Notes: generated by a model not told the origin, from the letters alone. Positions 16,246 to 27,957 are shown, counted from the first letter of the stretch. The stretch: 62,500 nucleotides of DNA from Tubiluchus corallicola (GCA_030141605.1 JAQGDQ010000964.1:1-62500), one strand, 5' to 3'. Made by a program: numbers and translations.

Positions 16246-16689
16246 GTTTCCTTTCAATATTTTTAAAGGTTTTGCTTTAAGTATGCTTGATATACAGCCC
16301 CGCAGGTGAACGAATGCATGCCTTACAGAAAGAAAAATTATATGTAAGCCTATAGGCCGCCATTATAACCCCGGTACAGTAGGCTAACGATTTTAAAAGT
16401 CATAAACTTTTGGTGACAGTTGACGGCTGGACACCATGAATATTTTATTGGAACACAGTTATAGAAAACTATGCCATGTGCTGTATGTGATCATTTTACG
16501 CTTGACCTGTATCGAGTTTTTGCGTTGTGTATAAACTTTCGATGACAGCATGAGATATTTTCAACTCATTGTCAAAATAAAGTGCGTATGTATTATACGC
16601 AGCAGCTTATTTTACAAAGGTTTCTCTATGAATGCCTATACATGTTTAATATCGTATTTGGGTATCACACATTGGTGACCAGTGATGAA

Positions 16690-16790
16690 GTCACAGGAAA
16701 AAAAAGTCACGGAGAAAAGTCACGGAAAAAAGTCACGGAAAAAAAGTCACGGAAAAAGGTCACGGAAAAAAGTCACGGAAAAAAGTCTTA
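16690..16790. repeat. GTCACGGAAAAAA short tandem repeats
   Basis: About eight units of GTCACGGAAAAA with variable A-run length. They lead into the telomere-like tract. Confidence 0.9.
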
Positions 16791-16814
16791 ATTTTGGCCA
16801 GGAAAAAGTCACAA

Positions 16815-16930
16815 TTAATTTTGACTAAGATTAGGAATAGGGTTGATGTTAGGAATAGGGTTATATTTAGGTTTAGGGTTCTAATAAGGTTTAGGGGTTA
16901 GCATTACGGCTAAATTTAGGGTTAGGGTCA
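16815..16930. repeat. Interstitial telomere-like (TTAGGG) tract 1
   Basis: Degenerate TTAGGGTT, TTTAGGGTT and ATTAGGAATAGGG units. It is flanked by GTCAC-rich sequence on the left and by GTGACTTTTTT and GTGATTTTTTT on the right (to about 17020). Confidence 0.8.
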
Positions 16931-17109
16931 TTTCTTTTTTCTGGAAGCTTTTTTGTTCTTGTGGCTTCTTCTTGTGACCTTTTTGTGACTTTTTTATCTG
17001 TGATTTTTTTACCTGTGACTTTATTACCTGTATCCCTGTTACCTGGATTCCACAAAACAAGCCAATGGAGTCATTCAAAGTCATTCGGCTATCAACTCTA
17101 AAATCCTTA

Positions 17110-17182
17110 AATAGATAGGCAGATCGATAGATAGTTAGGTAGAAGGTAGATAGATGGATAAATAGATAGGTAGGTAGGTAGG

Positions 17183-17279
<97 letters not shown>

Positions 17280-17590
17280 GATAGATGGATGGATGGATGG
17301 ATGGATGGATGGATGGATGGATGGATGGATGGATGGATGGATGGATGGATGGATGGATGGATGGATGGATGGGCGGGCGGGCGGGCGGGCGGGCGGGCGG
17401 GCGGACGGACGGACGGACGGACGGACGGACGGACGGACGGACGGACGGACGGACGGACGGACGGACGACAGACGGACGGGTGGGTGTGTGGTTAAGTAGG
17501 TAGGTAGGCAGGCAGGCATGCAGGTAGGTAGGTAGATAGGCATGGAGGCAGACAGACAGACAGACAGATAGACAGACAGACAGAAAAGCC
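17110..17590. repeat. Compound tetranucleotide array: GATA, GATG, GGCG, GGAC, GGCA/GACA
   Basis: Successive pure blocks: GATA about 17175-17280, GATG about 17285-17370, GGCG about 17371-17403, GGAC about 17404-17465, then GGTA/GGCA/GACA. Each block differs from its neighbour by about one base per unit. The long minus-strand frame (Leu-Ser-Ile-Tyr and Ile-His-Pro-Ser repeats) is translated repeat. Confidence 0.97.
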
Positions 17591-18224
17591 TTTTAAAACA
17601 GTTTCGTTGTACGCACACGCAGTTGCTCTAAGTCAAAGGTTATTTGTACCACAGCAACGAGTCTTAACTACACCCGTCACATTACATTTGGGTAAAGCCG
17701 TCATAGTTCAGTAACTCAGTTGTTTTATGTGGACTTTACTTAATTATGCATTAGTCTGTGCGTAGAATGTTTTACTTGTTTGGGAACAAGAAAAAATGAA
17801 CTAGGTAAGGTTCTAGCTAGCTGTTAAAACTGTTACTATTACAATACCATGGGCTGTGAGGCATTGTCAAGTGTACACAAATGTGTTGCCCGGTATACTT
17901 GGCCTTTGACCTTTTCACGATCATGATCAATCGCTGAAACTTTGAAAAGGCTTTAGAAACTGTGCGAAACGATAGCGCTCAGCATTGATTTAGTTCAAAG
18001 AATGGGTGCTTCGTTGAAAGACTTGGTGCGTCCTTTAATGTTGATATTTCGAGTTTTTGAAAGCATTTCATTGTCTAAACTTGTTCTAATCATTATATGG
18101 CAAAATTGGCGGCTACGGTTACTGTTACTTATAGCACAAATATTGCCGCGTACAAAAACGCGTAAGTGTAAACCTAGAAGAACGTCTGGTTGCAGTAATT
18201 AGACTTTTGTTCCACCTGTTTAAA

Positions 18225-18905
18225 GCACAAGAAAACCTTCCACTTACATAAAGCTTAAAAGATTTGTCTCGAAATTTTATACCACTTACATACTACCTTT
18301 TCGTATTCATGGCTTGCATTGACCGTAACGCTGTATAAAACGTGTAAATTTTAACTCCCGCGATGACCGTTAGGCGCAGCCATTTTAATGGTTGTTCGTT
18401 TGAAACAAGTTTAGATAACATTAGGCAAAGTTTGAAAAAATAATCAGAGCATTCGTAGTATACATGTTGCTAATTAAGCAAAATTTTAAACTACTCTACC
18501 CGGTCGATAAGATTAAAAATACGTTTTTAGTAAGTGAGTGCTGCACCCTGGAGGGTGAGTCAGCGACATTTTACCAATTTGCAGGAACATTTTAAATCAT
18601 TAGTCTAGTTACAGAAGTGTTTCCAGCAGGTAAGCGAAATGCTAAGTAATATAGATTTGCACGGAAAGTTTTTTGGATCATAATTTAACATGGTCTTTTC
18701 TTCCCTTGAGTTACGTGGCGTAGTGACGTCATGTAATGGCGCCGTCGGAACAGTATTTTGCTTGAGATTTAAAATGAAAACAAACAAAAATTCCTTTTAA
18801 CGTGAGTGTGATATGTGCATAAAATTGCTGTAAAGTAATATAATTTTTTAAGGCGATTTTTACTGAAACCTACTTCAGGTACCCCTTTTCTTGCCCCTTA
18901 AGAAT
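18225..18905. mobile_element. Additional arm of the long-inverted-repeat element
   Basis: Matches the G1-intron element: GGCGCAGCCATTTTAATGG at 18372 equals the right-arm block at about 4010. The segment 18530-18905 is the reverse complement of about 2640-3045, including CACCCTGGAGGGTGAGTCAGC against its complement at about 3006. It extends the outer sequence seen at 2640. Confidence 0.75.
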
Positions 18906-19790
18906 TAATCCTATCAACCTACAGTGAAAGGTGGAAAAACACCTACGCAGCTAGCATGCATTCCCTGTAAAGTTTGCCCCAGTAAAACAAGGTTGCGATG
19001 CGATCAGATGTACACTTCCTGCTTGTTAATGTTCGAGCAACACCATTAATTTAATAATAGAAGATTCACCAGTAATATGACAGCGATTCGTTCATAGAGC
19101 TTGCAATGAAGATCATTTGGTTGGAAAATTTTGCCATTCTGTAAATAAATGCTGTAAAAGAAAAAAATTTATTTAAAATTTTAGTTTTTTCAACGCGTTT
19201 AGTCATTTTAGTGCGTTCTAGTCAATGACAACCGCCTTGTGGTAAAACATTCTACAATTCTTTTAGACAACAAAATTCTCACAATTTTCTGCACTTCCAA
19301 AGGTGACATTTTAAATTCTTATATGATAATAACAGCACTAAGCTTATTACAAGCAGCCTAAAATGCAGTGCACATCGGTTTAGCCTGCCCACTTATCGTA
19401 GCATTGCTTATCAAAACTAGTCAATAGTAAGAAACTTACAAACTCCGTTACATGAGCCTGAAATCATTTTTCCATTAACTTTCAATGGTATCCTGCAAAA
19501 TCTTTGTAATAATAATGTAATTACCGAAAGCAAAAATTCCAAAAGATAATCTAAACAATTACGTCATTCTACGTCAAAGACAAATTTAGCAACTCGCTAC
19601 TTAATTCAGGCGGATGGGAAGATCTAATTGAAAGTTTAAATATTCTGAAGATGACACTTGAAATTTCTTCGGTTAAATATCTACAAAATTCAACAGTCGA
19701 GTCGGAATTGGTCAGAAATGTTCAGGATATATTTGAACGTGCGTGCATCATCTTTTGGTAAACGTGTATTTTCGTTAACATGCTGGTTAT
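18906..19790. other. Intergenic, no gene seen
   Basis: No coding frame, RNA gene or clear repeat that I can support. Confidence 0.45.
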
Positions 19791-19794
19791 TAGC

Positions 19795-21085
19795 GCAGAT
19801 GATCGTTTCAACAGCAACTGTCATTTTCAGTGCAACAAATCAAACCGAAACAAATAATTAGTACAATTATGACACTACTAACCAAGGCATAGAATAAATA
19901 GTATCATTATACAATCGCAAGAGTAAAATCTTATATAGAAGGTAATATTTTTGTGCTTTCTTTGCAGTTTTCTTAAGTCGTGATGCTTTTCCTGAGTTAT
20001 TTCTACTGTATACTAACCAGGGCACAGAATAAATAATTCCATTATACAATCACAAGAGTAAAATCTTATATAGAAGGTACTATTTTTGTGTTTTCTTTGC
20101 AGTATTCTGTACGCGTGATCCTTTTCCTGAGTTATTTCTACTGTATACTAACCAGGGCATAGAATAAATAATTCCATTATACAATCACAAGAGTAAAATC
20201 TTATCTAGAAGGTAATATTTTTGTGTTTTCTTTGCAGTATTCTGTACGCGTGATCCTTTTCCTGAGTCATTTCTACAGTATACTAACCAGGGCATAGAAT
20301 AAATAATTCCATTATACAATCACAAGAGTGAAATCTTATATAGAAGGTAATATTTTTGTGTTTTCTTTGCAGTATTCTGTACGCGTGATCCTTTTCCTGA
20401 GTTATTTCTACTGTATACTAACCAGGGCATAGAATAAATAATTCCATTATACAATCACAACAGTAAAATCTTATCTAGAAGGTAATATTTTTGTGTTTTC
20501 TTTGCAGTATTCTGTACGCGTGATCCTTTTCCTGAGTCATTTCTACAGTATACTAACCAGGGCATAGAATAAATAATTCCATTATACAATCACAAGAGTA
20601 AAATCTTATCTAGAAGGTAATATTTTTGTGTTTTCTTTGCAGTATTCTGTACGCGTGATCCTTTTCCTGAGTTATTTCTACTGTATACAAACCAGGGCAT
20701 AGAATAAATAATTCCATTATACAATCACAAGAGTGAAATCTTATATAGAAGGTAATATTTTTGTGTTTTCTTTGCAGTTTTCTTTACGCGTGATCCTTTT
20801 CCTGAGTTATTTATACTGTATACTAACAAAGGCATAGAATAAATTAAATTATTACACAATTACAAGAGTGAAAGTATACAAGTAGAAATACCTGAAGAAG
20901 AGGTTCTCGTGTAAAGAAATCTGTAAAGAAAATATAAAAATATTACCTTCTATATCAGATTTCACTCTTGTGATTGTGTAATGATATTATTTATTCTGTG
21001 CCTTGGTTAGTAGTGTCATAATTGTTCTAATTATTTGTTTCGGTTTGATTTGAAAATGACAGCTGCTGTTGAAACGATCGTCTGT
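19795..21085. mobile_element. Palindromic element with internal 135-bp array
   Basis: The outer arms (19795-19935 and 20940-21085) are inverted copies, seen in CGATCGTTTCAACAGCAACT at the left and its complement near 21070. Between them lies a 135-bp tandem array whose unit is related to the inner part of the arms. No transposase. The structure resembles bivalve-type MITE or Helitron-like elements with minisatellite cores, but I cannot assign the family. It ends next to a broken GPCR copy. Confidence 0.8.
19870..20870. repeat. 135-bp tandem array, about 7.5 copies
   Basis: CTGTATACTAACCAGGGCA occurs at 20006, 20141, 20276, 20411, 20546, 20681 and 20816, an exact 135-bp spacing. Alternate units carry CAGTA instead of CTGTA and GAGTCAT instead of GAGTTAT, hinting at a 270-bp dimer stage. 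Confidence 0.95.
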
Positions 21086-21104
21086 ACTGATAAACAACAT
21101 GTTA

Positions 21105-21650
21105 GTACCTAGAGACTGGCTCGTTCACGTATATATTTTCGTTATTGTGACATTCACAGTGTTTTATTCGCTTGCTGCGCTTATCATGGTCACTGCGGCT
21201 GCCATCTTTAAATATGGACGATTACTTGCGTTTACTGACTGGTTAGTTGCTAACCGGGTGTTTGAACTGGAATTTGTGTACTGCAATATACATGTGCTTT
21301 TATAACAAACACATTAACACCTTTCTGGTCAGGTTGTACCTTGCAGGCAATATAAAGTTGCCTTTCTGCAATTTATTTCGTGACAGTTTTAAAAGAGGAA
21401 TTGCTTATGACATTATTGGTCATAACCATTGATAGATTCATCGCCATTTCCCTTCCACTTCGCTATCCGATGATTGTTAAGTCGTGGCTGGTCAAGACCA
21501 CCATTATCTGCACGTGGATTTACTCTGCACTTTTGAGCAGTTGGCAGTTCTAACAATTGCATAATCTTTATTTCGGTTAGGTTTTGTCGTCATGAACTTT
21601 TGGTCAATGCCAACGTCATTCGAGCACCACTTCATTGTGTATGTCAAAGC
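21105..21650 (+). pseudogene. Broken third copy of the class A GPCR
   Basis: Fragments match the intact genes at 22092 and 25595. About 21140-21255 covers TM1 to the start of TM2. After a deletion, about 21325-21555 covers TM3 to TM4 and includes the intact block for IDRFIAISLPLRYPM. A last piece (about 21578-21640) covers the FCRHELLVNANVIRA region. Stops and frame breaks separate the pieces, and TM5-TM7 are missing. It lies immediately upstream of the intact pair, so the locus has held at least three copies. Confidence 0.85.
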
Positions 21651-22091
21651 TTCCTGCAATTCTATACCATGTTTTACGTTTCAGTTACGGTAACCAAATC
21701 AAACTTTAAAAGTACTAAATAGTAACATTTTCAGTACTATTAGCAATCACGTTCCTTTTATTCGTGTGATATTCAGCCGTGATATTCATTTCAGCATTCC
21801 TTTAATGGCTTTCAGAAGAATATTTTGAAACAAATGTTTGCTAACTTGAGTTACACTTATAGCTGACAAAAGATGCATTTTAGCAGTTCCATCCCCATTC
21901 ATAAACTTTGCAAGGATCTGCGTAAAAAATGTGCGCAAAGAATAAAGTTGTAACAGGAAACCGAGAAGAGGCAACTATAAAGTTTTGCTTAAAAAGTAAA
22001 TTTCACATTACTAAATGTTTAACTGAAGTGGCCGACGTATCTCACAAATTTCTCTGGAACAGTGGAATAGACTGAGGAAGCATAAGGCAGT

Positions 22092-23183
22092 ATGAAGTTT
22101 CCTCCTGCCAACTCTTCTGGGCTTGAACTTGTGCGTGAGTTGGACTACGACTTAGGACCAATCATGAACGTGTCCAATAAAAGTGGAAGTTTTTCTCCTA
22201 GAGATAATCACGGATTTTCCTCAGCTCTTATTGTAACCCTCACAGCATTTTTCTCACTGGGAGCATTCATCATGGTCTCAAACTTTGTAGTCATTGCTGC
22301 CATCTTCAGATACAAAAGACTGCACTCTTTTACCAACTGGTTTGTTGCCAATCTGGCCGTTACTGATTTCTGCACTGGCTTCTATATTTACTTGACAAAT
22401 GGGCTCGCTTTTTTCTGGTCAGGTTACAGCTCACTGACGATATACGGTTGCCTTTCTGCATTTTATTTCACGACAGTTTTACAAGTGGAATCGCTTATGA
22501 CATTATTGGTCATAACCATTGATAGATTCATCGCCATTTCCCTTCCACTTCGCTATCCGATGATTGTTAAGTCATGGCTGGTCAAGACCACTATTATCTG
22601 CACGTGGATTTATTCTGCATTTTTGAGCAGTTGGCAGTTCAAAAATTACAGGATCGTTACTTCAGGCAGGTTTTGTCGTCACGAACTTTTGGTCAATGCT
22701 AACGTCATTCGAGCAACATCTGTTCATGGTTTATTAAACATGGCAATCATGACTGCATTATACAGTAAAATCATGATGATCACCAAACGACATTTGAGAC
22801 AAATAAGATCAGATAGAACTCAGTATCACAGTTATCGTGACAGCATCAAAGCAGCAAAGCTTATGTTGTACGTTGTTGGATCTTTTATTGCCTGCTGGCT
22901 ACCCTATTCAGTTTACACAATTATTGCTGTGAATCCTGGGAGGAAACCTGTAGCAAATATTCTGAGAAGGTTTATCTACATAGTAATGTGGGCCAACTCA
23001 GCTGTCAACCCAATTATTTACTGCTGGAAGAATCTCGATTTTCGCAAAGCTATTAAAAACATTCTCACCTGTCGGTTTTCAAAGAGTTTGTACAATGCAG
23101 ATGAATACGTACAAGATACGTCAGCAACAGATAAAAACAGGGCTACGGGCAGTTCTACAAGAGATGAAAATATGAGGTACTGA
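22092..23183 (+). CDS. Class A (rhodopsin-like) GPCR, copy 1
   Basis: Intronless, 363 aa. The N-terminus (about 1-42) has three N-glycosylation sequons (N7, N26, N29) and no clear signal peptide. Class A landmarks: SN64 in TM1 (1.50), NLAVTD92 in TM2 (2.50), C120 at the top of TM3 with C195 in ECL2 for the conserved disulphide, D144-R145-F146 in place of DRY, W172 in TM4, Y224 in TM5, C268-W-L-P-Y272 in TM6 and N306-P-I-I-Y310 in TM7. The tail (about 311-363) is Ser/Thr-rich and includes CRF, a possible palmitoylation site. TM4 and TM5 lack the usual prolines. It should be a G-protein-coupled plasma-membrane receptor; I cannot name the ligand. A near-identical copy starts 3503 bp downstream. 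Confidence 0.93.
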   Translation: MKFPPANSSGLELVRELDYDLGPIMNVSNKSGSFSPRDNHGFSSALIVTLTAFFSLGAFIMVSNFVVIAAIFRYKRLHSFTNWFVANLAVTDFCTGFYIYLTNGLAFFWSGYSSLTIYGCLSAFYFTTVLQVESLMTLLVITIDRFIAISLPLRYPMIVKSWLVKTTIICTWIYSAFLSSWQFKNYRIVTSGRFCRHELLVNANVIRATSVHGLLNMAIMTALYSKIMMITKRHLRQIRSDRTQYHSYRDSIKAAKLMLYVVGSFIACWLPYSVYTIIAVNPGRKPVANILRRFIYIVMWANSAVNPIIYCWKNLDFRKAIKNILTCRFSKSLYNADEYVQDTSATDKNRATGSSTRDENMRY

Positions 23184-23272
23184 AATCTGAGCAGAAATGT
23201 ACTAGTTCACAATCAGTCAACAGAAAAACGGTTTGTGTGTGACTGTACGTGCTATAGAATATACGTGTATGA

Positions 23273-23278
23273 AATAAA
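23273..23278 (+). terminator. Candidate poly(A) signal, GPCR copy 1
   Basis: AATAAA 90 bp after the stop codon of the first GPCR. Confidence 0.5.
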
Positions 23279-24620
23279 AAGTCAAATTCAAATTCAAAAA
23301 ATGTTTGAATAGGTAGCTGTCTGTCTAGTTTCACTTTTGACTTACTGACAAATGAATGATTGTCTAACTAATTAATTTATTAAATGAGCAACTAACATGC
23401 TGCTCATATGCTCTTTCGTATGTTAACTTACATTACACTAAGTAGGTAATTGATATGCATCGCTAACAGCTATCCAATCGACATTTTAAATGTGTAAAAA
23501 TTTGATCTTAATTTATCACGATAATTATGCTTCATCTAACTGAGAATTTGGTTGTAATTTATAAATACAATTACCGCACATAATGTATCTGCATCAATAG
23601 AAGAATGGCACTAACAGTGCTATAGTTTTCTCTTTTTGGAAAATGCAAAACTGTATTGTTGTAAATTGACTTTCTGAAAAGCCTTGACAATTTCTGAGAA
23701 GCCTGAGGCTAAATAGCTGAGTTACTCCTCTGTTTCAGTTTTGACATATCATTCCACATTGTTACTGTTCTCGCATTTGCTGACTAAAACTTGATAATGA
23801 AATACTTTATATCTGTATGAGACTGTCTCTATGGTGTAATGTTTTTTGAGAAGCCGTTATGCAGTCATTATGCCTGAAAAGTGCTTACTTCAGCTAAAAA
23901 AAACAATTCAAGTGGGTTAAAAATGACTCTTCGTCATTTTACCTTTGGTAGGAAGAGAATCTCACAAATTCCATAGCAACAGCTGATACTTCGTTTTCTA
24001 CAACGCGTATTGTTTACTTTTTATGGACGCAGAAAAGATTCTCTGTCATTTTATGGGAAACAGACCCTTCCGTGAAGAACAAAATCGTCAGCGAATTCTG
24101 TTGTCTCCGAATGGAATTTGAATGTCTGCAATGGAAGAGCTTATTTGTTAGTTGAAGATTTGCCACGAAATTTTTAATTACGAAAATATTAATAACAATT
24201 ACGAAATTTTTAAATCTCTGTTCACATGCATAATTTTGCGTTTTAGCAAGTAAGCATGTGACCAAGTTAAGCTCGTTATGAATTCCAAAAGTCATTAGCC
24301 TTAGACATTTCTATAGTTCTTAGAACTGATGCCCATGCAGCATTAGATGAATCAATTATTATAATCTTAAAGTCAAGATTGTTATTAATGATGTTACAAA
24401 TACACAATTAATTAAGTTTTCATACCAAACATGAAATGGAGGAAATGCGAAATGTTTGTATGTAGCCTGGATTTGAAGCAGAGATCTCTACATTCATTGC
24501 AATTGCCTTCACCATTGAAGTTTCGAAAACTTCCGATTCCATGGTTGATAAAAAAATTATGAACTCACCCGTTCTCTGCTTCATTTCGGTTACAAAGGCG
24601 TAGTGGAGATATTTATTATG

Positions 24621-25304
24621 CTTGTTAAAATTGAACTAATTATTTCTTGTTGTGAATTTAATTATTGTTGTTCTTTGTGAAAAACTGAGCATGTGAAAGA
24701 CTTTTTAAGTATGTTATAAGGATATGGTATATTGTATGCATTATGTTATTCAAAAAATGTTTCTAGAACCTAGTGCAACTGGTTTTGTTCATTATGCCAA
24801 TTTAGGTAATAATTAGTGTATGTATGATATTTAATTTGCTCTGTTTTGGTTGTTTGTTTGATTTTATCTGTTTCTACAAATTTCTGTAATAGATTTGCAG
24901 GTTTTAATCGTGAAAAAACACACAACTATTGATGGCCCAACAACCGGATCTTGCATGGCCCAGAAATCAAGAAAAACTGTTACAGTCTTCAAATAATGAT
25001 CGACCTCGCATAATTTGTTTTCTTTCATAATTAAGACGATGTGTGCCTGGACGCAATAAATAAGCAACACTCACTCTGTTTAATAAGCGAATAATCAACC
25101 AGCAAGAAATTTTCTACATGTATTTTATAATTTACATTTCTATTGAATATCTCTCCCTCTCTGCCTTTTTTCTCTCCTTCTCTCGCTTTTTCTCAACCTC
25201 TCTTTCCCTTACTCTATTTTCTCAATCTTCAAATGTAAAAGATGGCAAAATGTTCAATAATTTTAGCAACAACTTCTCGTTTCTTTTCACATCTCACCCT
25301 TGCC
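24621..25304. other. Spacer between GPCR duplication units
   Basis: AT-rich DNA with a pyrimidine-rich run near 25145-25225. No gene seen. Confidence 0.5.
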
Positions 25305-27850
25305 ATTCATTTCAGCATGCTTTTAGTGCCTTTCACAATTGTATCTTAAGTCAGAATTAAGTTACAACTTAAAGCTGCCAAAAGATGCATTATAGCAGTT
25401 CCATCCCCATTCATCAGCTTTGCAAGGATCTGCGTAAAAATGTGCGCAAAGAATAAAGTTGTAACAGGAAACCGAGAAGAGGCAACTATAAAGTTTTGCT
25501 TAAAAAGTAAATTTCACATTACTAGCTGTTTAACTGAAGAGGCCTACGCATCTCAGAAATTTCTCTGGAACAGACTGAGGAAGCATAAGGCAGTATGAAG
25601 TTTCCTCCTGCCAACTCTTCTGGGCTTGAACTTGTGCGTGAGTTGGACTACGACTTAGGACCAATCATGAACGTGTCCAATAAAAGTGGAAGTTTTTCTC
25701 CTAGAGATAATCACGGATTTTCCTCAGCTCTTATTGTAACCCTCACAGCATTTTTCTCACTGGGAGCATTCATCATGGTCTCAAACTTTGTTGTCATTGC
25801 TGCCATCTTCAGATACAAAAGACTGCACTCTTTTACCAACTGGTTTGTTGCCAATCTGGCCGTTACTGATTTCTGCACTGGCTTCTATATTTACTTGACA
25901 CATGGGATCGCTTTTTTCTGGTCAGGTTACAGCTCACTGACCATATACGGTTGCCTTTCTTCATTTTATTTTGTGACAGTTTTACAAGTGGAATCGCTTA
26001 TGACATTATTGGTCGTAACCATTGATAGATTCATCGCCATTTCCCTTCCACTTCGCTATCCGATGATTGTTAAGTCATGGCTGGTCAAGGCCACTATTAT
26101 CTGCACGTGGATTTATTCTGCATTTTTGAGCAGTTGGCAGTTCAAAAATTACAGGATCGTTACTTCAGGCAGGTTTTGTCGTCACGAACTTTTGGTCAAT
26201 GCTAACGTCATTCGAGCAACATCTGTTCATGGTTTATTAAACATGGCAATCATGACTGCATTATATAGTAAAATCATGATGATCACCAAACGACATTTGA
26301 GACAAATAAGATCAGATGGAACTCAGTATCACAGTTATCGTGACAGCATCAAAGCAGCAAAGCTTATGTTGTACGTTGTTGGATCTTTTATTGCCTGTTG
26401 GCTTCCTTATTCAGTTTACACAATTATTGCTGTGAATCCTGGAAGGAAACCTGTAGCAAATCTTCTGAGAAGGTTTATCTACGTAATAGTGTCTGCCAAC
26501 TCAGCTGTAAACCCAATTATTTACTGCTGGAAGAATCTCGATTTTCGCAAAGCTATTAAAAACATCGTCACCTGTCGGTTTTCAAAGAGTTTGTACAATG
26601 CGGATGAATATGTACAAGATACGTCAGCAACAGATAAAAACAGGGCTACAGCAAGTTCTACAAGAGATGAAAATATTAGGTACTGAAATCTGAGTAAAAG
26701 GCACAGTTGTGCACAACAGGGGTGAGAAAGATACAGAGAGACAAATCAACAAACAAAAGTAAGCTGGTTGCTGTCTGCCAAGGATAACTGTTTGACTAGT
26801 TAACTTACTGACTAATAATGACTGCCTAACTAATTAATTATAACTAAATGAGTAACTAACATGTTGTTCACATGACCGTAATGTGTTAGTTTACAGTACA
26901 CTAAGTTGCAAATAGATATTGAACGCTAACAGCTACCGAATCGTCATTTTAAATGTGCAGACATTTGATCTAAATTTAGAATGACAATTATGCTTAAACT
27001 AAGAAAACTAGATCATAACTTATAGTAATATTAAATACTGCACATCATGTATACTGTATCAACATAAAAAGAAGTAAAAACACCAAAAAAATGTTCTAGT
27101 GGTAACTGTGTACTATTTTCACTTCTTGTAAGACGTAATACTTTGTTGAATCAAACTGACTTTCTGCATAGCCTAGACAATCTTAAAAATGAGGCTAATT
27201 ATGGCCGAGTTTCTCCAGTTCTTTAGTTTGACATATCATTCGATGTTGTTATTATTCTCGCAGTTGCTGATTAAAACTTGACAACGAAAAATACTTTATA
27301 TGTGTCAGAAACTGTATCTATGGCGTAACAATGGAGAAGCTATTATGAAGAGCAATTGTCTGAAAGTGTTTATTTCAGCTAGAAAACAATATGAGCGGCT
27401 TAACAATGACCCATCATCAGATCTTTGGAACTAAGAGAAACTCACAAATTCCATAGAGACAACTAACATTTTGTTTTCCATGACACGTAGTATTTACTTT
27501 TTATCGACGCACGAGAAATCTTTGCCCTTTGTGAAAAACAAAACGTCACTGAATCCTGTGCTCTCCAAGTCGGATGTGACCATGCGGGCAACGTAAACAT
27601 TTAGTTTTAACTGCAGATTTGCTATATTAAAGAATTATCTAAATTTTCATGCATTCTTTTTGGTATTAGAACATGTGAACTTATTATACGCGCCAACATT
27701 TGTTGGACATTTCTCTAGTTCCTAGAATTAATCAAACTTAATGTGCCACTGGTGTTCAAAAAAATTCGCATTTCATAATAGATCAAAATTTTGTGAACTT
27801 AGCTCTTCGCTGTTTCATTTTGCATAATATCTAATGAAGATATTTACCAT
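25305..27850. repeat. Tandem segmental duplication, unit 2 (GPCR copy 2)
   Basis: Partner of 21785-24620 with indels that shorten it by about 300 bp. The pair and the pseudogene at 21.1 kb form a three-member local cluster in the same orientation. Confidence 0.85.
25595..26686 (+). CDS. Class A (rhodopsin-like) GPCR, copy 2
   Basis: Intronless, 363 aa, with 15 amino-acid differences from copy 1 and no length change. All class A landmarks are conserved. Differences cluster where ligand contacts are common: N103H and L105I at the TM2/ECL1 boundary, A123S and T127V in TM3, and a run of four in TM7 (I297V, V298I, M299V, W300S). R242G lies in ICL3. The first 102 residues are identical. The upstream about 80 bp match copy 1 almost perfectly, so the promoter-proximal region is shared too. 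Function: G-protein-coupled receptor with unknown ligand, perhaps tuned differently from copy 1. Confidence 0.93.
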   Translation: MKFPPANSSGLELVRELDYDLGPIMNVSNKSGSFSPRDNHGFSSALIVTLTAFFSLGAFIMVSNFVVIAAIFRYKRLHSFTNWFVANLAVTDFCTGFYIYLTHGIAFFWSGYSSLTIYGCLSSFYFVTVLQVESLMTLLVVTIDRFIAISLPLRYPMIVKSWLVKATIICTWIYSAFLSSWQFKNYRIVTSGRFCRHELLVNANVIRATSVHGLLNMAIMTALYSKIMMITKRHLRQIRSDGTQYHSYRDSIKAAKLMLYVVGSFIACWLPYSVYTIIAVNPGRKPVANLLRRFIYVIVSANSAVNPIIYCWKNLDFRKAIKNIVTCRFSKSLYNADEYVQDTSATDKNRATASSTRDENIRY

Positions 27851-27957
27851 ACCGGTTACAAAAACTTGTCTCTTATTGCTACGAATGAAATTACTGTTGT
27901 ATTTTACCAAACAGCGGCTCAAAACATTAAAAATTGTAGACGTATAGTATATTGTAA

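Larger units (their letters stand above)
21785..24620. repeat. Tandem segmental duplication, unit 1 (GPCR copy 1)
   Basis: Aligns with about 25305-27850 (unit 2) over the 5' flank, CDS and about 1.4 kb of 3' flank; for example GACATTTCTATAGTTCTTAG at about 24303 matches GACATTTCTCTAGTTCCTAG at about 27708. The CDS and the last roughly 150 bp upstream are nearly identical, while the 3' flank is far more diverged. Confidence 0.85.

Noticed and set aside
16240-16560. A third GYYG-family initiator exon downstream of the inverted 16-kb repeat
   Set aside because: No ATG with a hydrophobic stretch and a phase 0 donor occurs there, and no mature-protein exon with GYYG/GRPAF follows.
16881-17618. 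245-codon minus-strand frame rich in IHPS and YLSI repeats
   Set aside because: Built from the tetranucleotide array; it stays open only because the repeat unit has no stop in that frame.
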